From the NCBI GenBank assembly GCA_903869675.1, contig CAIQAB010000029.1, positions 32,978 to 96,977 on the forward strand: DNA of 64,000 nucleotides. Reading direction: 5' to 3'. Origin of the DNA: an uncultured Verrucomicrobiota bacterium (GTDB taxonomy: Bacteria > Verrucomicrobiota > Verrucomicrobiia > Opitutales > Opitutaceae). Position numbers and translations under genes: made by a program. Position 1 is the first letter of the stretch. Each line of letters starts with the position of its first letter. The notes beneath the pieces were generated by a model. It saw nothing but the letters and a program-made list of their open reading frames with translations. It had not been told where the DNA came from and searched no databases. Shown here piece after piece: positions 27,496-37,579 of the stretch.

Positions 27496-28638
27496 ATGAT
27501 CCCCCCCGGCAACACCCTCGGCGTCCTCGGCGGCGGCCAGCTCGGCCGCATGTTCGCCCACGCCGCCGAACGCCTCGGCTACCGCATCCACATCTACGAA
27601 CCCTCGCCTGAATCGCCCGCGGCGGAGGTCAGCGCTCACGCCGTCCACGCCCCCTACACCGACCTCACCGCACTCGAAGCCTTTGTCCGCAGCTGCGACG
27701 CCGTCACCTACGAGTTCGAAAACATCCCCGCCGAACCCCTCCGTCTCCTCGAAAACGCCGGCGTTTTCCGCCCGAAATGGCAGATCCTCGAAATCACCCA
27801 AAATCGACTGCGCGAGAAGACTTGGCTGCTTAAAAACGAATTTCCACACGTGCCGTTCAGCGAGTGCGAGGCTGGCGGCGACCTCGCCGCCGCCATCCGC
27901 CAGATCGGCATGCCCTGCGTGGTTAAAACCGCCGACTTTGGCTACGACGGCAAAGGCCAGCAAAAAGTGTCCGACGAGGCCTCCCTCGCCCGAGCCGTGA
28001 CCGGCTTCCACGGACAGCGCGCCGTTGTTGAGCGCTGGATCGATTTCAAGTGCGAGCTGTCCGTGCTCGTCGCCCGTTCCACCCGGGGCGAGACCCGCAG
28101 CTTCCCCGTGGCGGAAAATATCCACACCCGACACATTCTCGATTTCTCCATCGTGCCCGCCCGCGTTTCCGCCGCGGTCCAGGAACGCGCCCGCGCCTTG
28201 GCCGAGGCCATCGCCACCCGCCTGGATCTCGTCGGTCTGCTCGCCGTCGAACTTTTCCTGACCGATCAAGATGAAATCCTAGTTAACGAACTCGCACCCC
28301 GCCCGCACAACAGCGGCCACTGGACCCTCGACGCCTGCGCCACCTCGCAGTTCGAGCAACACGTCCGCGCCGTGGCCGGCCTGCCGCTTGGCGAAAGCTC
28401 CCTGACTGCTCCCGCCGCCGTGATGGTCAACATCCTCGGTGACGCCTGGAAATGGTCCGGCGAACAATGCACGGGAGCACCCGATTGGTCGGCCCTTTTG
28501 CGCGAGCCGCGCGTCCATCTGCACCTCTACGGGAAAAAGGAGCCTCGCCCCGGCCGGAAAATGGGCCACTTCACCGTGATCGGCGATACCGCCAACACCG
28601 CCCTAGAACGCGCCCGTCAGCTCAAAGCCGCTCTGTAA
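27496..28638 (+). CDS. purK: 5-(carboxyamino)imidazole ribonucleotide synthase
   Basis: This 380-residue ATP-grasp enzyme begins 'TLGVLGGGQLGRMFAHAA', typical of PurK. It contains 'CDAVTYEFENIPAE', 'VVKTADFGYDGKGQ' and the late ATP-grasp motif 'VELFLTDQDEILVNELAPRP'. It uses ATP and bicarbonate to convert AIR to N5-CAIR, which PurE then rearranges. It is the second gene of a purE-purK pair. Confidence 0.97.
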   Translation: MIPPGNTLGVLGGGQLGRMFAHAAERLGYRIHIYEPSPESPAAEVSAHAVHAPYTDLTALEAFVRSCDAVTYEFENIPAEPLRLLENAGVFRPKWQILEITQNRLREKTWLLKNEFPHVPFSECEAGGDLAAAIRQIGMPCVVKTADFGYDGKGQQKVSDEASLARAVTGFHGQRAVVERWIDFKCELSVLVARSTRGETRSFPVAENIHTRHILDFSIVPARVSAAVQERARALAEAIATRLDLVGLLAVELFLTDQDEILVNELAPRPHNSGHWTLDACATSQFEQHVRAVAGLPLGESSLTAPAAVMVNILGDAWKWSGEQCTGAPDWSALLREPRVHLHLYGKKEPRPGRKMGHFTVIGDTANTALERARQLKAAL

Positions 28639-28661
28639 TTGCCCTCGAGCCGGGCGCAGCG

Positions 28662-29429
28662 CTACTTGCCCAGCAGTTTGTTAAAAACCCCCTTGGTTGC
28701 GTCGCCCACGCCCTTGGTTGCTCCTGTCACGCCGTCCGCGGCCCCGCCCAAGACCCCCAACCCGACCTTTTTGAGCGCATCCGCCGCAGCCGGTATCATC
28801 TGCGCTAGCACCCGCTTCAAGACCTTGCTGGCCACCTGATCGGCGGTGATGCCGCCCTCCGCGACCCCCAGATCCGTGATAGTCAGCGCAGGCAAGGGCA
28901 CCGTGAGCGCCTGCCCCGCCACCATAAGCGTCATCTTCGCGTTTTGCAGGCGGAAGGACTTCACCGAGAACTTGATCGGTTTGGCCGGCGCACCCGTCTC
29001 GGCGGCCCCTGACGGGCGCGTGCCGCCGCCCGTGTTTTCCTCGATCTGCTTGAGCAAACTTTCGATGTTGCTCCCACCTGTCAGGCTTTTCTCAAAAACG
29101 AATTCCGGACTATCGATAAAAACCTCGGTCACCTCGATGCATTCTTCTAGTAGCGACAAGGGCCGCACACTGGCCCGCAACTCGCCAACGTAGATCGCCT
29201 TGTCGCCCGCCCAGCCCTTCGGATTGCCCACAAAGAAGCCTGCCAGCGTGCCCCCGCCCGATAGCGGCATGACCTTGGCCGCATCCAGCGTCACCACCGT
29301 GCCCGTCACGCGCGGACCGATGGTGTCGACCGCCTTCACGATGATGGGACCGATGAAAAATCCCGCAGCGACCACCGCGATCGCGGCAAGAAGCACCAGC
29401 ACCACCACGATTTTAAAAAGGGATTTCAT
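28662..29429 (-). CDS. AsmA-like membrane-anchored protein
   Basis: A 255-residue protein with a single N-terminal membrane helix ('FKIVVVLVLLAAIAVVAAGFF'), then an AsmA/DUF748-like beta-rich periplasmic part ('VTGTVVTLDAAKVMPLSGGG', 'VGELRASVRPLSLLEECI', 'VFIDSPEFVFEKSL'). The C-terminus is glycine/alanine-rich with repeated 'GVGDATKGVFNKLL'-like segments. AsmA-like proteins are linked to envelope lipid transport in other bacteria, but no specific role can be set here. The ATG directly precedes the helix. Confidence 0.7.
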   Translation of the reverse strand: MKSLFKIVVVLVLLAAIAVVAAGFFIGPIIVKAVDTIGPRVTGTVVTLDAAKVMPLSGGGTLAGFFVGNPKGWAGDKAIYVGELRASVRPLSLLEECIEVTEVFIDSPEFVFEKSLTGGSNIESLLKQIEENTGGGTRPSGAAETGAPAKPIKFSVKSFRLQNAKMTLMVAGQALTVPLPALTITDLGVAEGGITADQVASKVLKRVLAQMIPAAADALKKVGLGVLGGAADGVTGATKGVGDATKGVFNKLLGK

Positions 29430-29513
29430 GCTCCCGAGCAAAACGCCGGGCCAACCCGGCGCAACACTTTTACCCTCGCCTACCCATGCCCCCACGGGTC
29501 TTTTTCTCAAAAA

Positions 29514-29888
29514 ATGATCGAGGGCGAATGGCGTATCTTGGCGGTGGATTTCGGAGGGGAAACCGTGCCCGCCCGCACCGGCTCACTCCAAATCCTCGGC
29601 TCCCGCTTCGCCCTTCAAGTCAGCGGCACGCCTCGCGAGGTCGGCAGGATAGAGCATGATCCCGCCGCCACCCCGGCAACCCTTGACCTCGTGTGGCACC
29701 ATCCAGACGGAAGCGAAGCCCGGCGCCTCCGCGCCATCCTGCGGCGGCGCGGGGAGTTGCTCCAACTCTGCTATTTCCCAAACGAAAACACGGGGCGTCC
29801 TTCTCTGTTCGAATCCCGCGCCACCGAGGCCACCCCACCCGCCATCCTCGTCCGCTGCCGCCTCGCCTCACCGCCCGCCTCCGCTTGA
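29514..29888 (+). CDS. TIGR03067-like small protein
   Basis: A 124-residue protein starting 'MIEGEWRILAVDFGGETVPA', close to the planctomycete-type TIGR03067 domain pattern (G-x-W, a gap, then G-x-x-V/L-P). The fold is probably a small lipocalin-like beta barrel. No signal peptide is visible. It lies 44 bases upstream of the aldo/keto reductase gene and may be co-transcribed. Function is unknown. Confidence 0.6.
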   Translation: MIEGEWRILAVDFGGETVPARTGSLQILGSRFALQVSGTPREVGRIEHDPAATPATLDLVWHHPDGSEARRLRAILRRRGELLQLCYFPNENTGRPSLFESRATEATPPAILVRCRLASPPASA

Positions 29889-29932
29889 TCCACCGCGCGT
29901 GGCATTCACCGTCTCTCTCAACCGCCTTTCCC

Positions 29933-30925
29933 ATGCCCTACAACGCCGCGCCCGCCCGCTACGATAACCCCGCCTTCCTCGCCCGCTGCGGCCGCTCCGG
30001 CCTTTTCCTGCCCCGCATCTCCCTCGGCCTGTGGCACAACTTCGGCGGGGTCGACGCCTTTGAAAACGGCCGCGCCATCGTGCGCCGCGCCTTCGACCTC
30101 GGAGTCACCCATTTTGACCTCGCCAATAATTACGGCCCGCCCGCCGGCTCCGCCGAGGAGGGCTTCGGGCGCATGCTCGCTCTCGACCTCGCGCCCTATC
30201 GCGACGAACTCGTGATTTCCACCAAGGCGGGCTACCGCATGTGGCCCGGCCCCTACGGCGAATGGGGCTCGCGTAAATACCTGCTCGCGTCTCTCGACCA
30301 ATCACTGAAGCGCATGGGGCTCGATTACGTCGATATTTTCTACAGCCACCGCTTCGACCCCCACACCCCGCTCGAAGAGACCATGGGCGCCCTCGCCACC
30401 GCCGTGAAATCCGGCAAGGCCCTTTACGCCGGCATCTCCAGCTACGACGCCCCCACCACCGCCCGCGCTGCGAAAATCCTCCGCGAACTCGGCGTGCCCG
30501 CGCTCATTCACCAGCCGGTCTACAATATGTTCAACCGCTGGATAGAGCCCGCGCTGCTCGATACCCTCGCCGCCGAGGGCATGGGCTGCATTCCCTTCTC
30601 CCCCCTTGCCCAAGGCCTCCTCACCAACCGCTACCTCCAAGGCATCCCCGACGACGCCCGCGCCGCCAAGGCCCATGGCTTTCTAAAGGCCTCCGGCGTC
30701 ACCCCCGAGGTCCTCGCCAAGGTCCAGAAACTCGGCGAAGTGGCCCGCGAACGCGACCAGTCCCTCGCTCAACTCGCTCTCGCCTGGGTGCTGCGCGATA
30801 CCCGCGTGACCACCGCCCTCATCGGTGCGAGCAAGATTTCCCAACTCGAGGACTGCGTCGGCGCTGCCGCCCACACCCATTTCTCCGCCGAGGAACTCGC
30901 CCGCATAGACGCCATTCTCGCCTGA
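29933..30925 (+). CDS. Aldo/keto reductase (YghZ/Gpr-like)
   Basis: 330 residues, an AKR (alpha/beta)8 barrel. Close to the YghZ type: 'GVTHFDLANNYGPPAGSAEE' with catalytic Asp and Tyr, 'STKAGYRMWPGPYGEWGSRK', 'MGLDYVDIFYSHR' and 'PLAQGLLTNRYLQG'. E. coli YghZ reduces L-glyceraldehyde 3-phosphate and methylglyoxal with NADPH, so detoxification of triose-derived aldehydes is likely. I chose the ATG that gives the normal family N-terminus; a longer in-frame version would overlap the gene before it. Confidence 0.9.
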   Translation: MPYNAAPARYDNPAFLARCGRSGLFLPRISLGLWHNFGGVDAFENGRAIVRRAFDLGVTHFDLANNYGPPAGSAEEGFGRMLALDLAPYRDELVISTKAGYRMWPGPYGEWGSRKYLLASLDQSLKRMGLDYVDIFYSHRFDPHTPLEETMGALATAVKSGKALYAGISSYDAPTTARAAKILRELGVPALIHQPVYNMFNRWIEPALLDTLAAEGMGCIPFSPLAQGLLTNRYLQGIPDDARAAKAHGFLKASGVTPEVLAKVQKLGEVARERDQSLAQLALAWVLRDTRVTTALIGASKISQLEDCVGAAAHTHFSAEELARIDAILA

Positions 30926-30965
30926 GATCTTTGCGCAAACCCCAGTCCAGTCTCCACCCTCCTTC

Positions 30966-31697
30966 GTGAACCTCGTCCTCTTCGAAACCGAAGAGCTAGC
31001 CGCCCCGCTGCCCCTCGCCGATCCGCGCGCGCAACACGTCCTGAAGGTGCTGCGTCGCACCCCCGGCGACACCTTCGTCGCCGGCCTGGTCAATGGATCG
31101 CTCGGTGAAGCCACCCTGCAGACGATAGGCGCCGATGCCCTCACCCTCACCTTCAAGCCGAAACGCCAGCCACCACCCCTCCCTCCGGTCACGCTGATCG
31201 TTGGGCTGCCCCGACCGCAAACCGCCCGCGATGTTCTCCGCGATGCGACTACCCTCGGTGTCTCCGCGATCCACTTCGTCGTTACCGAACGCGCCGACCC
31301 GAACTACGCCACCGCCACCCTCTGGCCGTCGGGTGAATGGCGTCGCCACATCCTCGCCGGCGCCGCGCAGGCCTGCGACACCCGCCTGCCGAAGATTGCC
31401 TGGACAGAAACGCTCGCCGAGGCTCTCGCCCGGCTCCCCGCCACCGTATCGCTCCGCCGACTGGCCTTGGACAACTATGAAGCCTCCGTCCCGTTGGCCG
31501 ACGCGCTGCGCGCCGACCCTTGTCCGGCCACCGTGCTGGCCTTCGGCCCGGAACGCGGCTGGGGCCAGGCCGACCGCGAGGCTCTGCGCGCGGCAGGATT
31601 TACCCTGTGCTCGCTGGGCCAACGCGTGCTCCGGCTCGAAACCGCCGTGACCGCCGCCCTCGCCCTGACCCAAGGCCTGGCCACCGGAGCGGCCTAG
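30966..31697 (+). CDS. rsmE: 16S rRNA (uracil1498-N3)-methyltransferase
   Basis: 243 residues from a GTG start. It has the N-terminal PUA-like part ('AQHVLKVLRRTPGDTF') and the SPOUT methyltransferase part with 'ERADPNYAT', 'AFGPERGWGQADREAL' and the knot sequence 'LGQRVLRLETAVTAALAL'. These are the hallmark residues of RsmE, which methylates U1498 of 16S rRNA with SAM. It converges on secA across 13 bases. Confidence 0.95.
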   Translation: MNLVLFETEELAAPLPLADPRAQHVLKVLRRTPGDTFVAGLVNGSLGEATLQTIGADALTLTFKPKRQPPPLPPVTLIVGLPRPQTARDVLRDATTLGVSAIHFVVTERADPNYATATLWPSGEWRRHILAGAAQACDTRLPKIAWTETLAEALARLPATVSLRRLALDNYEASVPLADALRADPCPATVLAFGPERGWGQADREALRAAGFTLCSLGQRVLRLETAVTAALALTQGLATGAA

Positions 31698-31710
31698 GCC
31701 CGGGCGGAGA

Positions 31711-34683
31711 TCACTGTCCCGCGTCGGGCTTCGGGCCCGGCAGCGGCGCGTTGGTCTTGCCGCTGGTGGTGATCATGGTGCGCACCTGGGCGGTCACACG
31801 AGGCGTCTCCGCCTTGGCTGCCGGAGCGCCAGCCTTGCGCGCGGGTGCGGGTGCGGCGATCATCGGCGCGGCCGTGCCGGCCGGACCTTGGGCGCGGGCG
31901 CCCTTGGCCAGCATCGCGAGCATATTTTCGAAAACCTGCACATTCGAAGCACTGCGGAAAAGACCGGTGCAAATCTGCAACCGCACGTTCTGCATCAACT
32001 CCTCGAAATACTTGTAGGCCTCGGTCTTGTATTCAACCAGCGGATCCTTCTGGCCGTAGCTGCGCAGACCGACAGACTGACGCAGGCTCTCCATCTCGGT
32101 GAGATGCTCCTGCCAGTGGTGATCGATCGCGTTGATCACCACGTAGCGCTCAATCGAGCCGAGCGCTTCGGGGATTTCCACCGATTCCTTCACCGCGTAG
32201 GCCTCGCGGACCTTGCCGGCCACCAAAGCGGAAACCACCTCGAGCGATTTGCCGGTGACATCCTCGATCTTCAATCCGACCGGGAAATGAGTATTGGCCC
32301 AGCCCACGAAGCCCTCAGCCGCAGCAGCCGTGACCGCCGAAGGCCCGCCGCCGTAGCCGGCGGTCTCGAGACGCGCCGCGACCTCCTCCTCCACTTGTTC
32401 GAAAATGATGTCCTTTGGCCGGTCGGCATGGATTGCTCCATTGCGGATGCCGTAGATCACCTCGCGCTGTTGATTAAGCACGTCGTCGTATTGAAGCAGA
32501 CGCTTGCGCTGCGAAAAATTCTGCTGCTCCACCTTCTTTTGCGCGCTCTCAATCGAGCGGTTCAGCCACGGATGCTCGAGCTCCTCGCCCTCTTTCATTG
32601 AGCCCTCCATCATGCGAGAGGCCAGATTACCTTGCAGGAAAAGGCGCATCAGCTCGTCCTCGAGGGAGAGGAAGAACTTGGTCATGCCAGGATCGCCCTG
32701 ACGCGAGCAACGGCCGCGCAGCTGGCGGTCGACTCGGCGGCTTTGGTGGCGCTCGGTGCCGATCACCAGCAGGCCGCCCAGCTCGCGCACCCCTTCGCCC
32801 AATTTGATGTCGGTGCCGCGACCGGCCATGTTGGTGGCGATAGTGACGGCGGCGCGCTGGCCCGCGCGGGCCACGATCTCAGCCTCCTGCTGGTGGAGCT
32901 TGGCGTTGAGCACCGTGTGGACGATGCCGCTCCTCTTGAGCATACGGGAGAGCACCTCGGATTGCTCGACCGAGACGGTTCCGACCAGCACGGGCTGGCC
33001 CTTCTTGTTCGCCGTCTCGATCTCCTTCAGCACCGCGTTGTATTTATCGCGCCGGGTCTTGAAAATGGAATCGTTCTTGTCGATGCGGATACAAGGGCGG
33101 TTGGTCGGGACGACCTGCACGGTCAGCTTATAGATGTCATGGAACTCGGTCGCCTCGGTCTCGGCCGTGCCGGTCATGCCCGCGAGCTTCTCATACATGC
33201 GGAAATAATTCTGGATCGTGACCGTCGCATAGGTGCGCGTCTCACGCTCGATGGTGACGTTTTCCTTGGCCTCGACAGCCTGATGCAGTCCGTCGGACCA
33301 GCGGCGGCCAGGCATGACGCGGCCGGTGTTTTCGTCGACGATCATGACCTTGCCCTCGGCCACGACGTATTGCACGTCGCGCTCATAGAGCGAGTAGGCA
33401 CGGAGCAGTTGAGAAATGGCGTGGATTTCCTCGGAAATCTGGGCGAATTCCTCCTGCATGGCGGCGCGGCGCGCCTCCTTCTGCTCGGGAGTCGGCCCCT
33501 GCTCGCGTTCGAGGTCACTAAAGGCGGTCGCGAGGTCGGGCAAAGTGAACGCGTCCGGGTGATCGGGGCGGAGCAGTTTGCGACCGATCTCGCTAAGATC
33601 GGCCTGATGCTGGCGCTCGTCGATCGCGTAGAAGAGCTCCTCCTTGAGCTGGAAAAGTTCGGTCTTCTGGAAGTCGGAGTTGTATTCGACCTCGGTCTTG
33701 TCGAGCAGCTTGCGCCATTCAGGCGTCTCCATCAGCCCCCGCAGGAGCTTGTTCTGGGGATTGCCGATCTTGACCTGCAGCATACGCAGCGCGGCTTGGG
33801 CGCGGTCCTCGGGGGTGAGCGGCTCTTTTTTGAGGAGGGTCTGGGCCTCGCCAATGAAGCGGTTGCACAGGCGGGTCTGCTCCTGCACCAGCCGGGCGAC
33901 CTGAGGCTGGAGACGGGTGTAGGGTTGTTCGCGCTCGATCGGCGCGGGGCCGGAGATGATCAGCGGAGTGCGGGCCTCATCCACGAGGATGGAGTCGATC
34001 TCATCCACGATGCAGAACCAGTGGTCGCGCTGCACCTGGTCCTCTTTACGCGTGGCCATGCCGTTGTCGCGGAGGTAATCAAAACCGAACTCGGACGCGG
34101 TGCCATAGGTGATATCGCACCCATACATCTGGCGGCGGACGTCGGGCGACATCTGCTGCTGGATGCAGCCGACCGAGAGCCCGAGGAAACGATAAAGGTA
34201 ACCCATCCACTCGGAGTCGCGGCGCGCGAGGTAGTCGTTAACCGTGACAAGCTGGGAATTACGCCCGGTGAGAGCGTTTAGATACATCGCCGTGGTGGCG
34301 ACGAGGGTCTTGCCCTCGCCCGTGGCCATCTCGGAGATGCGACCCTGGTGCAGGGCGATACCGCCGATGAGCTGCACATCGAAGTGAACCATGTTCCACT
34401 CCAGCTCCTGCCCGCAAACCTGCCCCTTCATGCCCACCAGACGGCGGGCGGCGTTCTTTACCGCCGCGAAGGCCTCTGGGAGGATGGCGTCGAGCGCGGC
34501 GTTCTTGTCGGCGGCGGCGGCGATGCGGGCCTTGAACTCCGCCGTCTTGGCCCGCAGCTGGTCGTCGGTCAGCGCCTTGTAGGCCTCGTCGAACTCGTTG
34601 ATTTTAACGACGAGAGGTTTGGCGCGCTCAATGAACTTGCGGTAATGACGACCGGCAAAACGCTTGAAGAAAAACGACAACAT
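31711..34683 (-). CDS. secA: Protein translocase ATPase SecA, without zinc-binding tail
   Basis: 990 residues from the ATG that fits the family ('MLSFFFKRF'). Walker A is 'MATGEGKT', the DEAD-like box '[17 protein letters not shown]', and the second nucleotide fold has '[12 protein letters not shown]' and '[13 protein letters not shown]'. It drives Sec-dependent export through SecYEG. The first nucleotide-binding fold carries an enlarged insert of charged helical sequence ('[15 protein letters not shown]' to '[13 protein letters not shown]'). The C-terminus ends in an Ala/Pro/Lys-rich tail without the CxCxSGx(n)CH motif that binds zinc and SecB in E. coli. Confidence 0.97.
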   Translation of the reverse strand: MLSFFFKRFAGRHYRKFIERAKPLVVKINEFDEAYKALTDDQLRAKTAEFKARIAAAADKNAALDAILPEAFAAVKNAARRLVGMKGQVCGQELEWNMVHFDVQLIGGIALHQGRISEMATGEGKTLVATTAMYLNALTGRNSQLVTVNDYLARRDSEWMGYLYRFLGLSVGCIQQQMSPDVRRQMYGCDITYGTASEFGFDYLRDNGMATRKEDQVQRDHWFCIVDEIDSILVDEARTPLIISGPAPIEREQPYTRLQPQVARLVQEQTRLCNRFIGEAQTLLKKEPLTPEDRAQAALRMLQVKIGNPQNKLLRGLMETPEWRKLLDKTEVEYNSDFQKTELFQLKEELFYAIDERQHQADLSEIGRKLLRPDHPDAFTLPDLATAFSDLEREQGPTPEQKEARRAAMQEEFAQISEEIHAISQLLRAYSLYERDVQYVVAEGKVMIVDENTGRVMPGRRWSDGLHQAVEAKENVTIERETRTYATVTIQNYFRMYEKLAGMTGTAETEATEFHDIYKLTVQVVPTNRPCIRIDKNDSIFKTRRDKYNAVLKEIETANKKGQPVLVGTVSVEQSEVLSRMLKRSGIVHTVLNAKLHQQEAEIVARAGQRAAVTIATNMAGRGTDIKLGEGVRELGGLLVIGTERHQSRRVDRQLRGRCSRQGDPGMTKFFLSLEDELMRLFLQGNLASRMMEGSMKEGEELEHPWLNRSIESAQKKVEQQNFSQRKRLLQYDDVLNQQREVIYGIRNGAIHADRPKDIIFEQVEEEVAARLETAGYGGGPSAVTAAAAEGFVGWANTHFPVGLKIEDVTGKSLEVVSALVAGKVREAYAVKESVEIPEALGSIERYVVINAIDHHWQEHLTEMESLRQSVGLRSYGQKDPLVEYKTEAYKYFEELMQNVRLQICTGLFRSASNVQVFENMLAMLAKGARAQGPAGTAAPMIAAPAPARKAGAPAAKAETPRVTAQVRTMITTSGKTNAPLPGPKPDAGQ

Positions 34684-34865
34684 GGAACCGCAAATCGTAG
34701 AGCGGCCCTCCCCCTTGGCAAACGGCAAATCAGCAGGGGTTGCCAAGCCGGACCCCTATAATCTAGGCCTTAAAACCGATCCACATCGCGCACCCGCCGG
34801 CCGTTTTCTCCCTTGTTCCACTTGACCGCGGCCCGCATACCGAACCCTGCCCGGGTGGCAATCCC

Positions 34866-36257
34866 ATGAAAGACCTTCCCCCTGACGTGCCCCGTCTAGA
34901 CCCCGTTCCGTTTATCATCGCCGACATCGTCTTAGTCGGCTGCGCGACCTTCATAGGCGTTCAGGCTGACGCACCGCTGGGGGCCGCACCGCTTGCGGCC
35001 ATCGCCGCCTGCGTAGGCCTCGGTGCAATCGCCGGGCTCTACCCCTTTGTCATCAACCACGCACGCCGCCAGGAGGAGGCCCTTCAGGACCGCGCCAACC
35101 AGATCGAGGCCCTCGCCCGCACGGTCGCCGCCTCCGCCGAGCAGATCAGCATCGTTGCCGCCAGCCTGCCTGCCGTCGCGGACAATGCCGCCCGCCAGCT
35201 CAAGGCCGCCGAACAACTCCCCGCCGCCCTAGAAAGCCAGTTGCAGACGCTGCAGCTCCAGGTCTCTACCACCACCAACGAGGAAAATACCGCCCTTCGC
35301 CAGCAACTCGAGACCCTGCGCTCCGCCGAGACGAACAAACTCGTTGCCGCTCTCGATAAACTAAACCGCTTCACCCAAGATATCACCCGGCTGGAAACCC
35401 TCGCGACCAGCCACACCGCCACCCTCGACGAGACCCTCGCCCGGTTGCCCCGTCTGGCCGAGACCTTCGCCGGGCAGGCCACCACGACCCTTCGCCGCGA
35501 GACCGCCCAAGCCAACTCCATCCTCGAGGCCGCAGCCGATTCGACCCGGCTCAAAATCGAAGCCTCCGCCCAAGCCTGCCAAGCCACCCTCGTCGCCGCA
35601 ACGGAAGCCGCCCGCGCCACCCTCGAACGCGCCATACAGGATGTCACCACCACCCTGACGGCCGCCCTCCCGCCCGCGCCGCCACCCAGCGTGGTCACCC
35701 CCACCAGACCAGACTTTACCGCACCGGAACCGGTCAACCCAGAGCCTGCAAACGGGCTGATAGACGACGCTGGCCTCGATGAACCCACTCCCGCTGGCCT
35801 GAGCGAAGACGCCGAAGAGCAGGCACTTACCCAGCCCCCCCCGCCGCCCAATTCATCACCAACCCCGGCACCCGAGCCATCGGAAAGCACCCCAGGGCTT
35901 CCGCTAACCCTGCCGCCAACCGGAACCGCGAGCGAACCAGAAAACTCGACGGAGCCGGAAACCGAACCGGCCCACATCGAGCCCGCCTTGTCAAATGACG
36001 GTTTCACCCGGCTCATCGCAACCGCCTACATCGGCATCGGCAATAAACTGTTCATTCGCGGTGACGGCCCCGGCCTTCGGCGCGACAAGGGCGTCCCCCT
36101 CCAATTTATTTCGATCGGTAAGTGGCGCTGGGAAAGTGCCGAGTTGCTGTTCCCGGCCAAGGTCCGGCTCTACAAAAACGATCAGGTCGAGTGCACCACC
36201 CTGGGCGAATTCGCTCTCGATCCGGGCCACCATCACGAGGTCAACGCCAACTTCTAA
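34866..36257 (+). CDS. Membrane-anchored coiled-coil protein with a C-terminal globular domain
   Basis: 463 residues. Two hydrophobic segments at about 17-35 and 40-62 are followed by a long heptad-like region rich in Ala, Glu, Gln and Thr (about 66-260). Next comes a Pro/Glu/Thr-rich linker (about 270-375) and a compact C-terminal domain ('IGNKLFIRGDGPGLRRDKG', 'LFPAKVRLYKNDQVECTT'). The layout recalls RmuC- or MCP-like envelope coiled coils, but I recognise no family. A strong terminator lies 178 bases downstream. Function unknown. Confidence 0.75.
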   Translation: MKDLPPDVPRLDPVPFIIADIVLVGCATFIGVQADAPLGAAPLAAIAACVGLGAIAGLYPFVINHARRQEEALQDRANQIEALARTVAASAEQISIVAASLPAVADNAARQLKAAEQLPAALESQLQTLQLQVSTTTNEENTALRQQLETLRSAETNKLVAALDKLNRFTQDITRLETLATSHTATLDETLARLPRLAETFAGQATTTLRRETAQANSILEAAADSTRLKIEASAQACQATLVAATEAARATLERAIQDVTTTLTAALPPAPPPSVVTPTRPDFTAPEPVNPEPANGLIDDAGLDEPTPAGLSEDAEEQALTQPPPPPNSSPTPAPEPSESTPGLPLTLPPTGTASEPENSTEPETEPAHIEPALSNDGFTRLIATAYIGIGNKLFIRGDGPGLRRDKGVPLQFISIGKWRWESAELLFPAKVRLYKNDQVECTTLGEFALDPGHHHEVNANF

Positions 36258-36434
36258 ACACCCCCGCTGGCACGTTTGCTTGACGGCCGCAGGCACGGGC
36301 GCTCTACACAGCACAGTGATCTTCTGTTCCTCCGCCTCCGTGAAAGCCTCCGCCCACGTCGTATCCGTGGTCGTGGCAATTTCCGTGTCTGTAACGGGCA
36401 CACCGCGAGGCTAACGAAAGCAACCCACTTTCCG

Positions 36435-36470
36435 CCCCCTCCGGTGACCACCGGAGGGGGTTTTTGTTTT
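36435..36470 (+). terminator. Strong Rho-independent terminator
   Basis: A perfect 11-base-pair stem (36435-36445 with 36450-36460) with a four-base GACC loop is followed by TTTTTGTTTT. It lies 178 bases after the coiled-coil gene and before a small ORF. Confidence 0.9.
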
Positions 36471-36534
36471 AGGACAAAACCCCGGCCTCCGGGGAAAATC
36501 GAAGGGGGTGGCCACCTCTCCAAAGCCACCACCC

Positions 36535-36789
36535 ATGACCAACCAAGACCCGACCCTCCCGCCGCTCGCCCTCGCGCTCGGCCGCCTCCGCCAGCCTCGG
36601 CCCGCCCCTCGCGCAGCCTGGCCCTTTGCACTGCCCACCGAAAAAACCCCACTGGACGGCATCACCACGACCAGCCCGGCCCATGATTTTCTCCGGATGC
36701 TGCCGGAGCCCGCCCTGAGCGGCGAACTTCCGCCCCCGCGCCCCACCCTCGTAACGCCGCAAAACCGCCCCTATTGGTTTGATTTGTAA
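36535..36789 (+). CDS. Small proline-rich hypothetical protein
   Basis: An 84-residue frame, proline-rich, with the conserved-looking segments 'TSPAHDFLRMLPEP' and a terminal 'TPQNRPYWFDL'. There is no signal peptide or membrane helix and no clear ribosome binding site. It begins just after the terminator and ends before the tRNA cluster. Codon choice (GC-rich third positions) fits a real gene, but I recognise no family. Confidence 0.4.
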   Translation: MTNQDPTLPPLALALGRLRQPRPAPRAAWPFALPTEKTPLDGITTTSPAHDFLRMLPEPALSGELPPPRPTLVTPQNRPYWFDL

Positions 36790-36803
36790 ACACGCAGAGG
36801 CGC

Positions 36804-36831
36804 AAAAAATCCCCAGACCCTAGGGTTGGGG
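36804..36831 (-). terminator. Terminator of the tRNA cluster
   Basis: Read on the minus strand, CCCCA and TGGGG arms enclose a GC-rich centre and are followed by ATTTTTT, 9 bases beyond the tRNA-Gln CCA end. Confidence 0.7.
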
Positions 36832-36839
36832 ATAGAAAG

Positions 36840-36913
36840 TGGCTGCCCGACTAGGACTCGAACCTAGACAAAGCGAGTCAGAGTCGCTTGTGCTACCATT
36901 ACACCATCGAGCA
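36840..36913 (-). tRNA. tRNA-Gln (anticodon CTG)
   Basis: 74 bases with encoded CCA. The acceptor arm TGCTCGA pairs with TCGGGCA (one T-G). The anticodon loop CTCTGAC gives CTG, and the T arm contains GGTTCGAGTCC. Confidence 0.95.
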
Positions 36914-36953
36914 GTAATAACCGAAAAAACCTTGGGGCAAGAATGACGGCGGC

Positions 36954-37028
36954 TGGAGCCGGCGACTGGATTTGAACCCGCAACCGCCTGTTTACAAAAC
37001 AGGTGCTCTACCGTTGAGCTACACCGGC
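36954..37028 (-). tRNA. tRNA-Thr (anticodon TGT)
   Basis: 75 bases with encoded CCA. The acceptor arm GCCGGTG pairs with CGCCGGC. The anticodon stem CCTGT/ACAGG closes loop TTTGTAA, giving TGT. The T arm contains GGGTTCAAATCC. Confidence 0.95.
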
Positions 37029-37095
37029 GACTAGTGCCGTTGATGCTGCCAAGGACTAAAAAGAACACCGCCAGATAGGCTGAACCGACGGAAAG

Positions 37096-37170
<75 letters not shown>

Positions 37171-37299
37171 AAAAAACGGAAGGGAGAACAGTCCGGTCGA
37201 AGGCCCCCCTGTCAACGCCGTTTTATCCCAAAAACCAAAGTTCACCGAATTTGCCCTTGCCACGCCTCGCGCCGTTCTCTGCGTTCTTCCACCCTTCCC

Positions 37300-37494
37300 A
37301 TGCAAAAGACCAAGAAGTCCGTCGCCAAGCGCTTCAAGCTGACCGCCAAAGGTAAGCTCGTGCGCCGCACTCCCGGCTTCCGTCACCTGCTTGCCTCCAA
37401 GAGCACGAAGTCCAAACGTCGTGCCTCTCGGGACAAACTGGTGGCAGAAGGCCACGCCGCGCCCCTGAAGCGCTGTCTCCCGTTCGGCCTGTAA
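37300..37494 (+). CDS. rpmI: 50S ribosomal protein L35
   Basis: 64 residues, highly basic, with the L35 pattern 'KTKKSVAKRFKLTAKGKL' and 'FRHLLASKSTKSKRR'. It is followed by rplT, as in most bacteria. infC, which usually precedes rpmI, is absent: three tRNAs on the opposite strand lie upstream instead. Confidence 0.97.
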   Translation: MQKTKKSVAKRFKLTAKGKLVRRTPGFRHLLASKSTKSKRRASRDKLVAEGHAAPLKRCLPFGL

Positions 37495-37579
37495 TTCCAC
37501 AGCCGCACTCAACCCTAAACCGCCTGGCGGGTGATCCCAACGAGACGACCCGCCGGCCCAAACCAGAAAAAATACCAAC

